Source of the DNA: Fulvimarina pelagi HTCC2506
GTDB lineage: Bacteria; Pseudomonadota; Alphaproteobacteria; Rhizobiales; Rhizobiaceae
NCBI RefSeq assembly: GCF_000153705.1
Contig: NZ_DS022272.1
Span: 600,195-664,194 of the forward strand
Direction: 5' to 3'
DNA length: 64,000 bases
Of this stretch, positions 28,178 to 36,957 are shown in pieces. The notes under the pieces are model-generated. The model had not been told where the DNA came from, did not search any database, and saw only the letters and a list, made by a program, of their open reading frames with translations. A program made the translations under genes and the position numbers. The number at the start of each line of letters is the position of its first letter. The first letter of the stretch is position 1.

Positions 28178-29689
28178 ATGCGCGAACGGCATATTCTGAA
28201 GTACCCCGTCCACTCCGATCCCGTCTACGTCAAGGCATCCTGCGGACTGGTGGAGGGAAAGCGTTGGCGAGGTGGTTTACGTTTTCTGGGGATTCCCTAC
28301 GCCGAGCCACCAGTCGGCCAACTGCGCTTCGCGGCACCCGTCAAGCGATCGAAGGCCTTTTCGACCCTCAGAGCCGTTCGGTTCGGGCCCGCCAGTCCGC
28401 AGCGCACGGCATTCCCCGAGCCTTTCGCACGCCTCTCCGGGTGGTCGGGCGAAACCGGCGAGGACTGTCTAAACCTCCACGTCTTTACGCCGGGGACCAC
28501 AGGCAAGCGCCCGGTTCTCGTTTTCATTCATGGCGGCGGCTTCTTCATCGGGGCCGGCTCGCAATACCTGGGAGACGAACTCGCGAAGCGTGGAGACATC
28601 GTCGTCGTCACGATGAACTATCGGCTGGGACTGATCGGTTTCAACGGGTTTTCCGAGTTGTTTCCGGGTGACGAGCGCTTTTCAGCAAATGTAGGTCTAC
28701 TAGACCAGCGGCTGGCACTGGAATGGGTTCGCGACAATATCGCGTATTTCGGCGGCGATCCGGGCCGCGTGACCATCGCTGGTGAGTCCGCCGGGGCTGC
28801 GTCGGTAGGCTATCACATGGTCGCCGAGCGTTCCCATCAGCTGTTTCATCAAGCGATCTGTCAGTCCGGCACGATCAATCTCTTCGCGCCGCGAGAAAAG
28901 GCCGAGGCCGTCGCGCGAACGGCATTCAGGTTGCTCGCCCCTAGCGGCGACCGCGAGGCCTTGTTCACTCAGCCGGCGGATGCGTTCGTGAACGTGTTTC
29001 GCAAACTCACGGCTCGCTTTCCCGGTCTCCCGACGATGCCCTATTTCGGCGGCGGCGAACTCCCTGATAGCGACCTCGGCGGCTTTTACCGGCGTGCGAA
29101 ACCGGTGCCGCTGCTGATCGGGACGAACCGCGACGAGTTTACACTCTTCACCGATCTGCCTGGTTTCAGTTTTCCGGTCGGACCCGACGACATGAGCGGC
29201 TGGCTGGAGCGCGCGACGAGCCCGGAAAAGGCGAGGGCCATCCACGCGCTCTATGACGCGAGCAGGGCCGGCGCCTCGACTCTTGGAACGGATATTCTGT
29301 TCCGCGCATCGGCGATCCATGTGGCGGAATCGAACGCGCGAGCCGCGCCCACCTTCATGTACCGGTTGGATTGGCCAGCCAAGGGCGCTTTCGCACGGCT
29401 CGGCGCGACCCATTCCGTCGACCTGCCGCTGCTCTTCGACCGATTCCTCTCCCCGTTCCGCGGCATCTATTTCGGCTGGCTTCCTGATCCCGGACGAAGG
29501 CGACTGAGCGAACGTATGCGCGAGCACTGGGTTTCGTTCGTCCGGACCGGTCGACCTTGCGCGGATTGGCCTGCTTACGAAGTCGGTATGCGGAAGACGA
29601 TGATCTTCGACGTCGCGGACCGGGTCGAACAGGATCCGCAGCGCGAGCGTCGGCTGGCATGGGACGGCGTGTGCGGACCGGTGCCGTGA
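28178..29689 (+). CDS. Type B carboxylesterase/lipase family protein
   Basis: Alpha/beta hydrolase of about 503 residues. It shows [16 protein letters not shown] near residue 36, [11 protein letters not shown] near residue 95, the oxyanion-hole HGGGFFIG near residue 116, the nucleophile elbow [10 protein letters not shown] near residue 200 and a catalytic His in [12 protein letters not shown] near residue 408. The family cleaves carboxylic esters; the physiological substrate is unknown. No signal peptide is visible, so it is probably cytoplasmic. GAGGGG precedes ATG 28178. It is divergent from icd and appears to be a single gene. Confidence 0.9.
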   Translation: MRERHILKYPVHSDPVYVKASCGLVEGKRWRGGLRFLGIPYAEPPVGQLRFAAPVKRSKAFSTLRAVRFGPASPQRTAFPEPFARLSGWSGETGEDCLNLHVFTPGTTGKRPVLVFIHGGGFFIGAGSQYLGDELAKRGDIVVVTMNYRLGLIGFNGFSELFPGDERFSANVGLLDQRLALEWVRDNIAYFGGDPGRVTIAGESAGAASVGYHMVAERSHQLFHQAICQSGTINLFAPREKAEAVARTAFRLLAPSGDREALFTQPADAFVNVFRKLTARFPGLPTMPYFGGGELPDSDLGGFYRRAKPVPLLIGTNRDEFTLFTDLPGFSFPVGPDDMSGWLERATSPEKARAIHALYDASRAGASTLGTDILFRASAIHVAESNARAAPTFMYRLDWPAKGAFARLGATHSVDLPLLFDRFLSPFRGIYFGWLPDPGRRRLSERMREHWVSFVRTGRPCADWPAYEVGMRKTMIFDVADRVEQDPQRERRLAWDGVCGPVP

Positions 29690-29788
29690 GCTTAATGACG
29701 TCTTGCCGGAGCCTCCGGTAATCCAAGCTGGAAACGATCCGGAATCGACTGTAAGGCTCAGCCCTGTAACGATCACGAGCCGCCCTCT

Positions 29789-30559
29789 TTGTCCGATATT
29801 CCCTTCACCAGCATGCCGGCGCCGCCGGCGATCATCCTCGTCGAGCCGCAGATGGGAGAGAACATCGGCATGGTCGCGCGGGCCATGGCGAATTTCGAAC
29901 TCGCCGACCTGCGTCTCGTGAAGCCGCGCGACGGCTGGCCGAACGAGAAGGCGCGGGCGACGGCGAGCCGGGCGGACCATGTGCTCGATGCCGCGCGGGT
30001 CTTCGAGAAGCTGGAAGATGCGCTTGCGGACCTCTCGCTCGTCTACGCGACGACGGCGCGGGCGCGCGACAGCTACAAGCCCGTTCGCGGGCCTGAAGAG
30101 GCGGCCGAACGCCTCGTCGCACATGCGCCGGCGGGAAAGACAGGCGTCATCTTCGGGCGTGAGAAATACGGGCTTGAAAACGACGAGGTGGGGCTGGCCG
30201 ACGAGATCGTCACCTTTCCGGTCAACCCAAAGTTCGCCTCGCTCAACATCGCCCAGGCGGTGCTTCTGGTCAGTTATGCCTGGCGCAATGCCTCAAATCC
30301 TTCGAAGACGCCGCGCTTCTCGGCCCCGCCCAATCCGCCAGCTGAAAAGGCCGATCTCTACCGCCTCTTCGATCATCTGGAAGCGATGCTCGATTGCCGA
30401 AACTACTTCTTCCCGCCTGAAAAGCGTGAGGCTCTGGTACAGAACCTGCGGACCATGCTGACCAAGGCGCAGTTTTCCGAACAGGAAGTGAGAAGCCTTC
30501 GCGGTGTCCTCAAATCGCTCGACCGGCCGGCGCAGCACTGCGGGACTGACGCGTCATGA
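29789..30559 (+). CDS. trmJ: tRNA 2'-O-methyltransferase TrmJ-like
   Basis: SPOUT-class methyltransferase that modifies the ribose at position 32 of tRNA. The 256-residue product has motif 1 ([20 protein letters not shown]), motif 2 ([14 protein letters not shown] near residue 120) and motif 3 ([17 protein letters not shown] near residue 149) forming the trefoil knot that binds S-adenosylmethionine. The C-terminal helices extend to about residue 250. The start is uncertain: TTG 29789 gives a natural-looking MSDIPF N-terminus, while ATG 29813 also leaves the domain complete. Its stop overlaps murI by four bases (ATGA). Confidence 0.88.
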   Translation: MSDIPFTSMPAPPAIILVEPQMGENIGMVARAMANFELADLRLVKPRDGWPNEKARATASRADHVLDAARVFEKLEDALADLSLVYATTARARDSYKPVRGPEEAAERLVAHAPAGKTGVIFGREKYGLENDEVGLADEIVTFPVNPKFASLNIAQAVLLVSYAWRNASNPSKTPRFSAPPNPPAEKADLYRLFDHLEAMLDCRNYFFPPEKREALVQNLRTMLTKAQFSEQEVRSLRGVLKSLDRPAQHCGTDAS

Positions 30560-31344
30560 ACGACGCGCCGATCCTCATTCTCGACAGCGGCGTCGGGGGA
30601 CTGACCGTCCTGCGTGAGGCGCGTGTGCTGATGCCCGATCGCCGGTTCGTCTATGTGGCGGACGATGCCGGTTTTCCCTATGGCAACTGGGAAGAGGACG
30701 CCCTGCGTGACCGGCTCGTCGCACTGTTCGGCGATCTGATCGTCGCCCATGAGCCGCTCGCGTGCGTGATCGCCTGCAATACGGCGTCGACCTTGGCGCT
30801 CAATGCGCTGCGGCAGTCCTATCCGCGCATGAAGTTCGTCGGAACCGTACCGGCGATCAAGCCGGCGGCGGAGCGAACACGCTCCGGTCTCGTCTCAGTG
30901 CTCGCGACGCCGGGTACGGTGCGGCGTCAATACACTCAGGATCTCATCGACCAGTGGGCATCGAGAGTTTCGGTGAAGCTCGTCGGCAGCGTCGCTCTTG
31001 CAAGCCTTGCCGAGCGCTACATGCGTGGCGGTTTCGTAGACGAGCAGGCCGTGCTTGCCGAAATCGCGCCCTGCTTCATCGAGGAGAATGGCCGGCGGAC
31101 AGATATCGTTGTGCTCGCCTGCACTCATTATCCGTTTCTGGTCAACCGCATGCGCAAGATGGCGCCGTGGCCAGTCGATTGGCTCGATCCGGCGGAGGCG
31201 ATTGCGCGGCAGGCCGATCGGGTCGTCGGAGATGCGGGCACGCGTTCGATGCATGGCGACTTCGACCCGGCGGTCTTCACATCCGGGGCGCCGGATTATG
31301 CTACGCAGCGGATCGTCCGGGGGTTCGGGCTGCGGACCGGCTAG
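30556..31344 (+). CDS. murI: Glutamate racemase
   Basis: Makes D-glutamate for peptidoglycan from L-glutamate without cofactor. The 262-residue product has the two catalytic cysteines, Cys74 in IACNTAST and Cys189 in [10 protein letters not shown], and the N-terminal [13 protein letters not shown] substrate-binding motif. It overlaps the methyltransferase gene by four bases, so translation is coupled, and its last four bases overlap the convergent transglutaminase gene. The protein lacks the N-terminal regulatory extension of E. coli MurI. Confidence 0.95.
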   Translation: MNDAPILILDSGVGGLTVLREARVLMPDRRFVYVADDAGFPYGNWEEDALRDRLVALFGDLIVAHEPLACVIACNTASTLALNALRQSYPRMKFVGTVPAIKPAAERTRSGLVSVLATPGTVRRQYTQDLIDQWASRVSVKLVGSVALASLAERYMRGGFVDEQAVLAEIAPCFIEENGRRTDIVVLACTHYPFLVNRMRKMAPWPVDWLDPAEAIARQADRVVGDAGTRSMHGDFDPAVFTSGAPDYATQRIVRGFGLRTG

Positions 31345-32225
31345 CCTTCCTCGACCGGCACGACGTCCACCGTATGGCCGGTCTCCTGTGGGCCGGTTGT
31401 CATCAGGACGCCGGAGATCGGGGTGACGTCGTCATAGTCGCGACCGATGGCGACGACGATGTGATCGTTGGAGGCGAGAATGCCGTTGGTGGGATCGAAA
31501 TCCACCCAACCGGTTTCAGGCCCGAGCCAGGCCGTCACCCAGGCATGCATTGCGTCGGCACCTTCAAGGCGCGGCTGGCCCGGCGGCGGATCGGTGCGCA
31601 GGAAGCCGCTGACGTAACCTGCCGGGATGCCGTTCGCGCGAAGACCTGCTATCATCACATGAGCGAAATCCTGGCAGACGCCGATCCTTGCATCGAAGGC
31701 CGCGGGAACGCTGGTGCCGACATCGGTCGCGCCAGGCTTGTAGGCGAAGTCGTTCTTGATGGCCTGCGTTACGTCGAGGATCACCTTGGCGGCCGGCTGC
31801 TCGCTGGCCCCGAGTATGTCGCCGATATAGCTGGTCAGCGGGCGATAGGGCTCGATACGCCGGCTCTCGCCGAGGTACCAGACCGGGGAGGCGCCATTGG
31901 TGCGCGTTTCGGCGTTTGCACGACGGACTACCTCCGAGAGCGGCTCGGTCTCCTCCAGTTCCAGTGGCTCGCGGTGGACTGAAATGCGGGCGCGCATCTC
32001 CACTTCGAAGCTGTGATGGGTCCGCCAGATGGCGACGGCCTCCCGTTCGTTGCCGAAGAAATCTGTCTCAATCCGCCGTTCTTCCGGTCGTGGCTCGATC
32101 ATGACTTCGACGGACATTGGGGTCTGCGCCGGAAGCAGGCGAGGGCGTACGCGAAGCGCATGGCGCGCATCGGCGACGGAGGCGGCATACTGGTAGTCGA
32201 TCTTGAGGGTGATGTCGTACTTCAT
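31341..32225 (-). CDS. Transglutaminase-like cysteine protease family protein
   Basis: The 294-residue product has an N-terminal beta-rich domain (residues 1-95, the bacterial transglutaminase N-terminal family) and a transglutaminase core with a complete papain-like triad: Cys184 in [10 protein letters not shown], His227 in MHAWV and Asp244 in VDFDPTNG. There is no signal peptide, so it is expected to be cytoplasmic. It overlaps the stop of the upstream ATP-grasp/alpha-E gene by four bases (ATGA). In published comparative genomics such genes travel with circularly permuted ATP-grasp and alpha-E genes as a predicted peptide-ligation and cleavage system; the actual substrate is unknown. Confidence 0.9.
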   Translation of the reverse strand: MKYDITLKIDYQYAASVADARHALRVRPRLLPAQTPMSVEVMIEPRPEERRIETDFFGNEREAVAIWRTHHSFEVEMRARISVHREPLELEETEPLSEVVRRANAETRTNGASPVWYLGESRRIEPYRPLTSYIGDILGASEQPAAKVILDVTQAIKNDFAYKPGATDVGTSVPAAFDARIGVCQDFAHVMIAGLRANGIPAGYVSGFLRTDPPPGQPRLEGADAMHAWVTAWLGPETGWVDFDPTNGILASNDHIVVAIGRDYDDVTPISGVLMTTGPQETGHTVDVVPVEEG

Positions 32226-34660
32226 TCTGGCGATCCGCTCGCCGTGACCTTTCCCGGCGACGAGAGCAGGTAGCGGGCGGTGAGAAGGCTCGAAATGTCA
32301 CCGAGATCGTTTGCGACCCGCACGACGAAGGCATGATCGAGCTCGGATGCATCGGCGGTCTGCAGCCTGACGGCAAGCCGCGCGATACGGCGCGTGAGCA
32401 TATCCAGCGTTTCCGCCGTGTTCTGGTTCGGCAGATCGTAGAGCAACGCCTGTATGCGGTTCACCTGAAAGGCGATCGAGCGTGGATTGAGCGGATCGAG
32501 AACGCTGAGATCGAGAACGGTTTCGCGGGTAAGGTCCACCGAATAGCGTCGCCGGTAGGTCACACGGCTGTCGGTCAGATCGAGGATGGTCTCCAACGCG
32601 CCGTCTGCGAGCTTGTCCGGTTCGATCACGCTGGCAATCGCGGACGCGGTGTTGAAGCCGCGCTCCAGCGACCGGCCGATCTGCATGAAGCGCCAGCCTG
32701 TGAACTGGTACATGTTCTCATGAACGAGGCCGGCGAAGCCCGAAAGATGGGTGAGAACTGAGCTCGCCAGTCCGACGAGTTCCACATCGTCGTCGTTATA
32801 GCTGCCGAGAATGAGATCGACGGTCTCGTGCAGCGCTCGCCAGGCGTCCGGTGAAAACCGGTCCCGGACGCGCGAAGCCGTGTCGAAGGCTTGCTGCGCA
32901 TAGGCGAGAAGCGCGCGTCCCGGGCGAGCCGGCGTGACTTCGATGCCGAGGAAGCCGATGAGATCAAGAAGCTGCGTCTCGAATTCCCCCGGCTCCGTCA
33001 GTTCGTCCATGCGCGCGCCATAGGCCCTTAGAAGCCGGGTCGCGGTTTCACAGCGTTCCACGTAGCGACCGAGCCAGTAGAGATTGTCGGCGGCGCGTGC
33101 AGGAAGGGCGCCCGGCAGCTTGCGCTGGAACCGGCTGCCGGTTCCGGCGAGAAGTGTCAGCGGCCGTTCCGGTCGTTCGACTCTGCTTTCGGACGGCACC
33201 CAGACATCGATCGAACTGCCGCCCTGGCGCATGGAGATGACCCGCGCATCCTGTTGGTCGGCGACGCGGGCAAAGCCTCCGGGCATCAAATGCCAGCCTT
33301 CGTCGTCACGCGTCAGGAAGACCCGCAGCGTGACGGGTCGGGGTTCGAGCTTGCCGTCGACGAGGATCGGCGTCGTCGAGAGCGCAGCAATTTCCCGGCC
33401 TACCCAATGAATGCCGTCACGCATCAGGTCTATATTGCGGCTCTCCTGAACTTTCTCGAAGTCCGACCCGGACGGCATCCCGACTGCACCGGACCATACG
33501 GCTTCGGATGGGAAAGCATTCGCCAATTGAAGGCTCTTCCGGTTGGCCTCCACATAGGCGCGTTCGGCGTCCTGACCGCACCACCAGGTCGCGATGGTGG
33601 GCAGTTCGAGGTCGGTGCCGAGCAGTGCGTTGGCCATACGCTGTTGGAAGGCAAGAAAGCCCGGCGTTTCGAGGATGCTCGATCCGATCGCATTGATCAG
33701 CTTGAGCTTGCCAGCGCGTACGGCCTGAAGCAGGCCAGGAGTGCCGATCTGAGAGCCACCGAAGAGTTCGAGCGGATCGGCGAAATCGCTGTCCAAACGG
33801 CGCCAAAGTACGCGGATCGGCTGGAAGCCGCTGACAGTTCGCACCATCGCCTCGTCGTTGTGAACGACAAGATCGCCGCCTTCGAGAAGCAGAAGGCCGA
33901 GATAGCGGGCGAGATATGTGTGTTCGAAGTAGGTCTCGTTATGGGGGCCCGGCGAGAGAAGCCCGACCCGAGAGCGGTCCGGGCCTGCGAGGTCATAAAG
34001 CATCTCGCGGAAACGCTGGAAGAAGGGAGCGAGCCGTTCGATGTTGAGCGCGCGCAGGAAATCCGGGAATGCCTTCGTGTTGGCTACCCGATTCTCGAGC
34101 GCGAAACCTGCACCAGAGGGCGCCTGCGTGCGGTCTCCTAGAACCCACCAGCGCCCGTCCGGCCCCCGCCCGAGTTCGATGGCGATAAAACGGATCAGCG
34201 GCTCGCCCGTTTTCGCCTGATCGGACAGGGCATGGCAGAATTCGGGGTTCCGGCCTATCAGAGCGCTTGGCAGGATACCGTCGGTCACGAGGCGCCGATG
34301 ACCGTAGATGTCAGCGAGGAGTTTCTCGAGGAATCGCGCGCGCTGGATGAGCCCTCGCGAGAGTGTCTTCCATTCGGCAGGTTCGATCAGCAGGGCTGGA
34401 TGACCGAGCGGCCATTCGCGCGTCTCTTCGCTCGCGTCACTTGGCGCATAGACCCGATGAAAGACGCCAGCCTCGGACAGATATTGACGAGCCCGGCGCA
34501 CGCGCTCGTCACGTTCCTCGGAATCAAGGCTTAGTGCCTGTTCGATCACTTTGCGGTAGTGCGGCTTGATCACCCCCTCACGGTCGACCATCTCGTCGCG
34601 CCCGTCGGCGGTGAACGCCGCATAGGTTCTTGCAAAATGGGAGAGTTCCGGTGAAGACAT
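32222..34660 (-). CDS. Circularly permuted ATP-grasp / alpha-E fusion protein
   Basis: The 812-residue product joins two families that are often separate genes: a circularly permuted ATP-grasp ligase (about residues 80-485; note DRTQAPSGAGFALENR near 176, LLSPGPHNETYFEH near 234 and VTLRVFLTRDDEGWHLMPGG near 443) and an all-helical alpha-E domain (about 515-805, starting ARAADNLYWLGRYVERCE). ATP-grasp enzymes of this type are predicted to form peptide or amide bonds; alpha-E is of unknown function but conserved with them. It is first in a two-gene operon with the transglutaminase and is divergent from an ion-channel gene 74 bases away. Confidence 0.9.
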   Translation of the reverse strand: MSSPELSHFARTYAAFTADGRDEMVDREGVIKPHYRKVIEQALSLDSEERDERVRRARQYLSEAGVFHRVYAPSDASEETREWPLGHPALLIEPAEWKTLSRGLIQRARFLEKLLADIYGHRRLVTDGILPSALIGRNPEFCHALSDQAKTGEPLIRFIAIELGRGPDGRWWVLGDRTQAPSGAGFALENRVANTKAFPDFLRALNIERLAPFFQRFREMLYDLAGPDRSRVGLLSPGPHNETYFEHTYLARYLGLLLLEGGDLVVHNDEAMVRTVSGFQPIRVLWRRLDSDFADPLELFGGSQIGTPGLLQAVRAGKLKLINAIGSSILETPGFLAFQQRMANALLGTDLELPTIATWWCGQDAERAYVEANRKSLQLANAFPSEAVWSGAVGMPSGSDFEKVQESRNIDLMRDGIHWVGREIAALSTTPILVDGKLEPRPVTLRVFLTRDDEGWHLMPGGFARVADQQDARVISMRQGGSSIDVWVPSESRVERPERPLTLLAGTGSRFQRKLPGALPARAADNLYWLGRYVERCETATRLLRAYGARMDELTEPGEFETQLLDLIGFLGIEVTPARPGRALLAYAQQAFDTASRVRDRFSPDAWRALHETVDLILGSYNDDDVELVGLASSVLTHLSGFAGLVHENMYQFTGWRFMQIGRSLERGFNTASAIASVIEPDKLADGALETILDLTDSRVTYRRRYSVDLTRETVLDLSVLDPLNPRSIAFQVNRIQALLYDLPNQNTAETLDMLTRRIARLAVRLQTADASELDHAFVVRVANDLGDISSLLTARYLLSSPGKVTASGSPE

Positions 34661-34734
34661 CCGCGCGATAGTCCTTTCGACAAACCGGCTGATAACACGC
34701 CGGGCTTTATTCGGGATTGCCGGGACGCACCACC

Positions 34735-35529
34735 ATGCAAGAGCGTTTGCAACATCTCTTTCGGTCGAGACGATGGGAGCAGTTCATCATCGGGCTGATT
34801 GTCGTGAATGCAATCTTTCTCGGCCTAGAGACGAGCGACGCCGTAATGCGAAACATCGGCGGGCTGCTGCTCGCCTTCGACACGGCGATCCTCGCGGTCT
34901 TCGTCATCGAAATCGTCGGACGGATCTATGCTTTTCGCGGTGCCTTCTTCCGCGACCCGTGGTCGATCTTCGATTTCACCGTTGTCGGGATCGCGCTGCT
35001 GCCGGCCACCGGTCCACTGACCGTCCTGCGCGCCCTGCGCATCCTGCGCGTACTGAGACTGATTTCGGTGATTCCGTCTTTGCGCCGGGTGATCGGCGGC
35101 TTGATCGCGGCGCTGCCCGGTATGGGGTCGATCATCGCACTCCTCGCGATCACGTTTTACATCTTCGCCGTGATGGCTACGAAGCTTTTCGGAGACACAT
35201 TCCCGCAATGGTTCGGCGATATGGGCGCGTCGATATATACCCTCTTCCAAGTGATGACGCTGGAAAGCTGGTCCATGGGCATCGTCCGTCCGGTGATGGA
35301 GGTTCATCCTTATGCCTGGCTCTTCTTCGTACCCTTCATTCTCTCGACCACCTACGCCGTGCTGAACCTATTCATCGGTGTCATCGTCTCGGCCATGCAG
35401 GGCGAGCACGAGGCTTCGATCGATGCAGAGCATGAGAAGCGGCACAACGAAAACACAGAAATCCTGGCCGAAGTGAAGGCGCTCAGAGCCGAACTGGCAG
35501 AGATGCGCGCAGCGAAAGCGGAAGGGTGA
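34735..35529 (+). CDS. Voltage-gated sodium-type ion channel (six-helix)
   Basis: The 264-residue product has six transmembrane helices. The S4 voltage sensor carries regularly spaced Arg (VLRALRILRVLRLISVIPSL near residue 98), and the pore loop FQVMTLESWSMGIVRP near residue 168 has the LESWS filter of bacterial NaChBac/NavAb-like channels. A C-terminal amphipathic heptad segment (about residues 225-260) fits the tetramer-forming coiled coil of that family. ATG 34735 is chosen over a TTG at 34717. It is divergent from the ATP-grasp gene; a functional link is not shown. Confidence 0.88.
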   Translation: MQERLQHLFRSRRWEQFIIGLIVVNAIFLGLETSDAVMRNIGGLLLAFDTAILAVFVIEIVGRIYAFRGAFFRDPWSIFDFTVVGIALLPATGPLTVLRALRILRVLRLISVIPSLRRVIGGLIAALPGMGSIIALLAITFYIFAVMATKLFGDTFPQWFGDMGASIYTLFQVMTLESWSMGIVRPVMEVHPYAWLFFVPFILSTTYAVLNLFIGVIVSAMQGEHEASIDAEHEKRHNENTEILAEVKALRAELAEMRAAKAEG

Positions 35530-35568
35530 GGGTGCGATTCGCTTCCTCGTGAACGACAGGCGCGTCTC

Positions 35569-36477
35569 GTGCTCTTCGTAACGATCTGGCCGATCTTCGC
35601 GCTGATTTGCCTCGGCTACGCGCTCTTCCGGGCGGGCTTTCCGGACCGCAGCTTTTGGCCGGCGGCGGAAAGGATCAACTACTTTCTTCTGTTTCCGGCG
35701 TTGCTCTTCGTGAACCTCGCCGATGCCCCGGTGCGCGATCCGGACATCCTGAGGCTCGGCAGCGCCGTCTTCGTGCTAATCATTTCGGCGACGCTGGCAC
35801 TTTATGGTTTTCGGCTCCTTCGGCCGTCACCAGCCGCCCGCTTCGGACCGGCGGTTCAGGGAATCATTCGCATCAACACCTATCTCGGCCTTGCGCTGAC
35901 GGCGAGCCTCGCAGGCGGAGAGGGGCTCGAACGTGCGGCGATACTGCTTGCGGTTCTTGTGCCGCTGGTCAATGTCGTCTCGGTAGCCGCGTTGACAGAC
36001 GGTTCGTCGGCCGGCGGATCCTGGGGGCTCCTCCAATCGATTGTCGCCAATCCGCTCATCCTTGCCTGTCTTGCAGGGATCGCGGTCGCCCTGACCAAAG
36101 TGGGGCTGCCGTTCGGTATCGAACGTTTCCTCAATCTCGTCGCTCAGGCCAGCCTGCCGCTTGGCCTTCTATGCGTCGGAGCCGCTCTCCGGCCGGATGA
36201 AGTTCGGCAGGATACGGCGATCCTTGCCGGCAATACGGCATTGCGGCTTCTAGTCATGCCGCTCTTCGGAGCGCTGATCGCTCACGTCTTCGGCCTCGGG
36301 GAAACGGAAACCCTGGTGCTCGTCATCTTCGCGGCAATCCCTACGGCGCCGACCGCTTACGTACTCACCCGTCAGCTCGGTGGCGACGGACCTTATATGG
36401 CCGGAATCATCACTGCGCAGACCTTGGTTTCAGTGGTGACGATTCCGTTGATTTTGACGATCCTGAGCGTCGGCTAG
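35569..36477 (+). CDS. AEC (auxin efflux carrier) family transporter
   Basis: The 302-residue product is almost entirely hydrophobic with about ten predicted helices and the inverted two-half organisation of the AEC/MdcF-like family (N-terminal WPIFALICLGYALFR, central break near residues 140-165, and FAAIPTAPTAYVLTRQLGGD near residue 248, typical of the second half). Members export small organic anions such as malonate or malate; the substrate here is unknown. The start is GTG 35569, 40 bases after the channel gene, which may be cotranscribed. Confidence 0.88.
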   Translation: MLFVTIWPIFALICLGYALFRAGFPDRSFWPAAERINYFLLFPALLFVNLADAPVRDPDILRLGSAVFVLIISATLALYGFRLLRPSPAARFGPAVQGIIRINTYLGLALTASLAGGEGLERAAILLAVLVPLVNVVSVAALTDGSSAGGSWGLLQSIVANPLILACLAGIAVALTKVGLPFGIERFLNLVAQASLPLGLLCVGAALRPDEVRQDTAILAGNTALRLLVMPLFGALIAHVFGLGETETLVLVIFAAIPTAPTAYVLTRQLGGDGPYMAGIITAQTLVSVVTIPLILTILSVG

Positions 36478-36610
36478 CTTATGGTAGGTGGCGATGACGT
36501 TCTCCGGCCCACCTTTCCGGCCGGTCCGTACCATGACGGAACCGGTAGACTCCCAGCTCGTTTATAAGACGAGCAATCATAACGGCTTAGGCCAGTTGGG
36601 AGAAACGATC

Positions 36611-36781
36611 ATGAATCTTGGAAGTATCGTCAGAAGAGCTGTCTCGGCATTTGCGAGCTCGAAAAGGCGTCCGGCAACCCGCCGGCCGGTCCGTCCGACC
36701 ACCACTACGCGTCGTCATGGCGGCAGCGCCGAATCCGATCTGGTGCGCGGCGTCGCGAAGATGGCGAAAAAGAAGCTTTAA
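36611..36781 (+). CDS. Small, highly basic conserved-type protein
   Basis: The 56-residue product starts MNLGSIVRRAVSAF and contains an Arg/Pro/Thr-rich middle (KRRPATRRPVRPTTTTRRH) and a lysine-rich end (MAKKKL). ATG 36611 has GGGAGA eight bases upstream, and a perfect terminator follows at 36816, so it looks like a real transcription unit. The charge suggests nucleic acid or membrane binding, but no domain is recognisable. A longer frame from 36488 lacks a ribosome site. Confidence 0.6.
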   Translation: MNLGSIVRRAVSAFASSKRRPATRRPVRPTTTTRRHGGSAESDLVRGVAKMAKKKL

Positions 36782-36815
36782 GCACGGCCGCTGCTCGTCC
36801 GCAGCATCTCTCGAA

Positions 36816-36842
36816 AGGGCCGCCTGTCAGGCGGCCCTTTTT
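36816..36842 (+). terminator. Rho-independent terminator after the small basic gene
   Basis: A perfect 10-bp stem AGGGCCGCCT / AGGCGGCCCT with a GTC loop (36816-36838) is followed by a run of T (36838-36842). Confidence 0.9.
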
Positions 36843-36957
36843 CATGCGCGAACGAGACTCACCAGTCTCTTCACGAACCGAGTAGGTCATTATTCACCTC
36901 GGTCCACGCTCTGCGTCCGCGTTTCAGCGCAGCGGACGCCGAATGCGCGCGGATCGA

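Noticed and set aside
30762-31982. 406-codon plus-strand frame across murI and the transglutaminase gene
   Set aside because: Overlaps two real genes in other frames and resembles nothing.
36557-36573. CTCGT-TTATAAG-ACGAG inverted repeat before the 56-residue gene
   Set aside because: Only five base pairs with an AT loop; may be part of the promoter but too weak to annotate.
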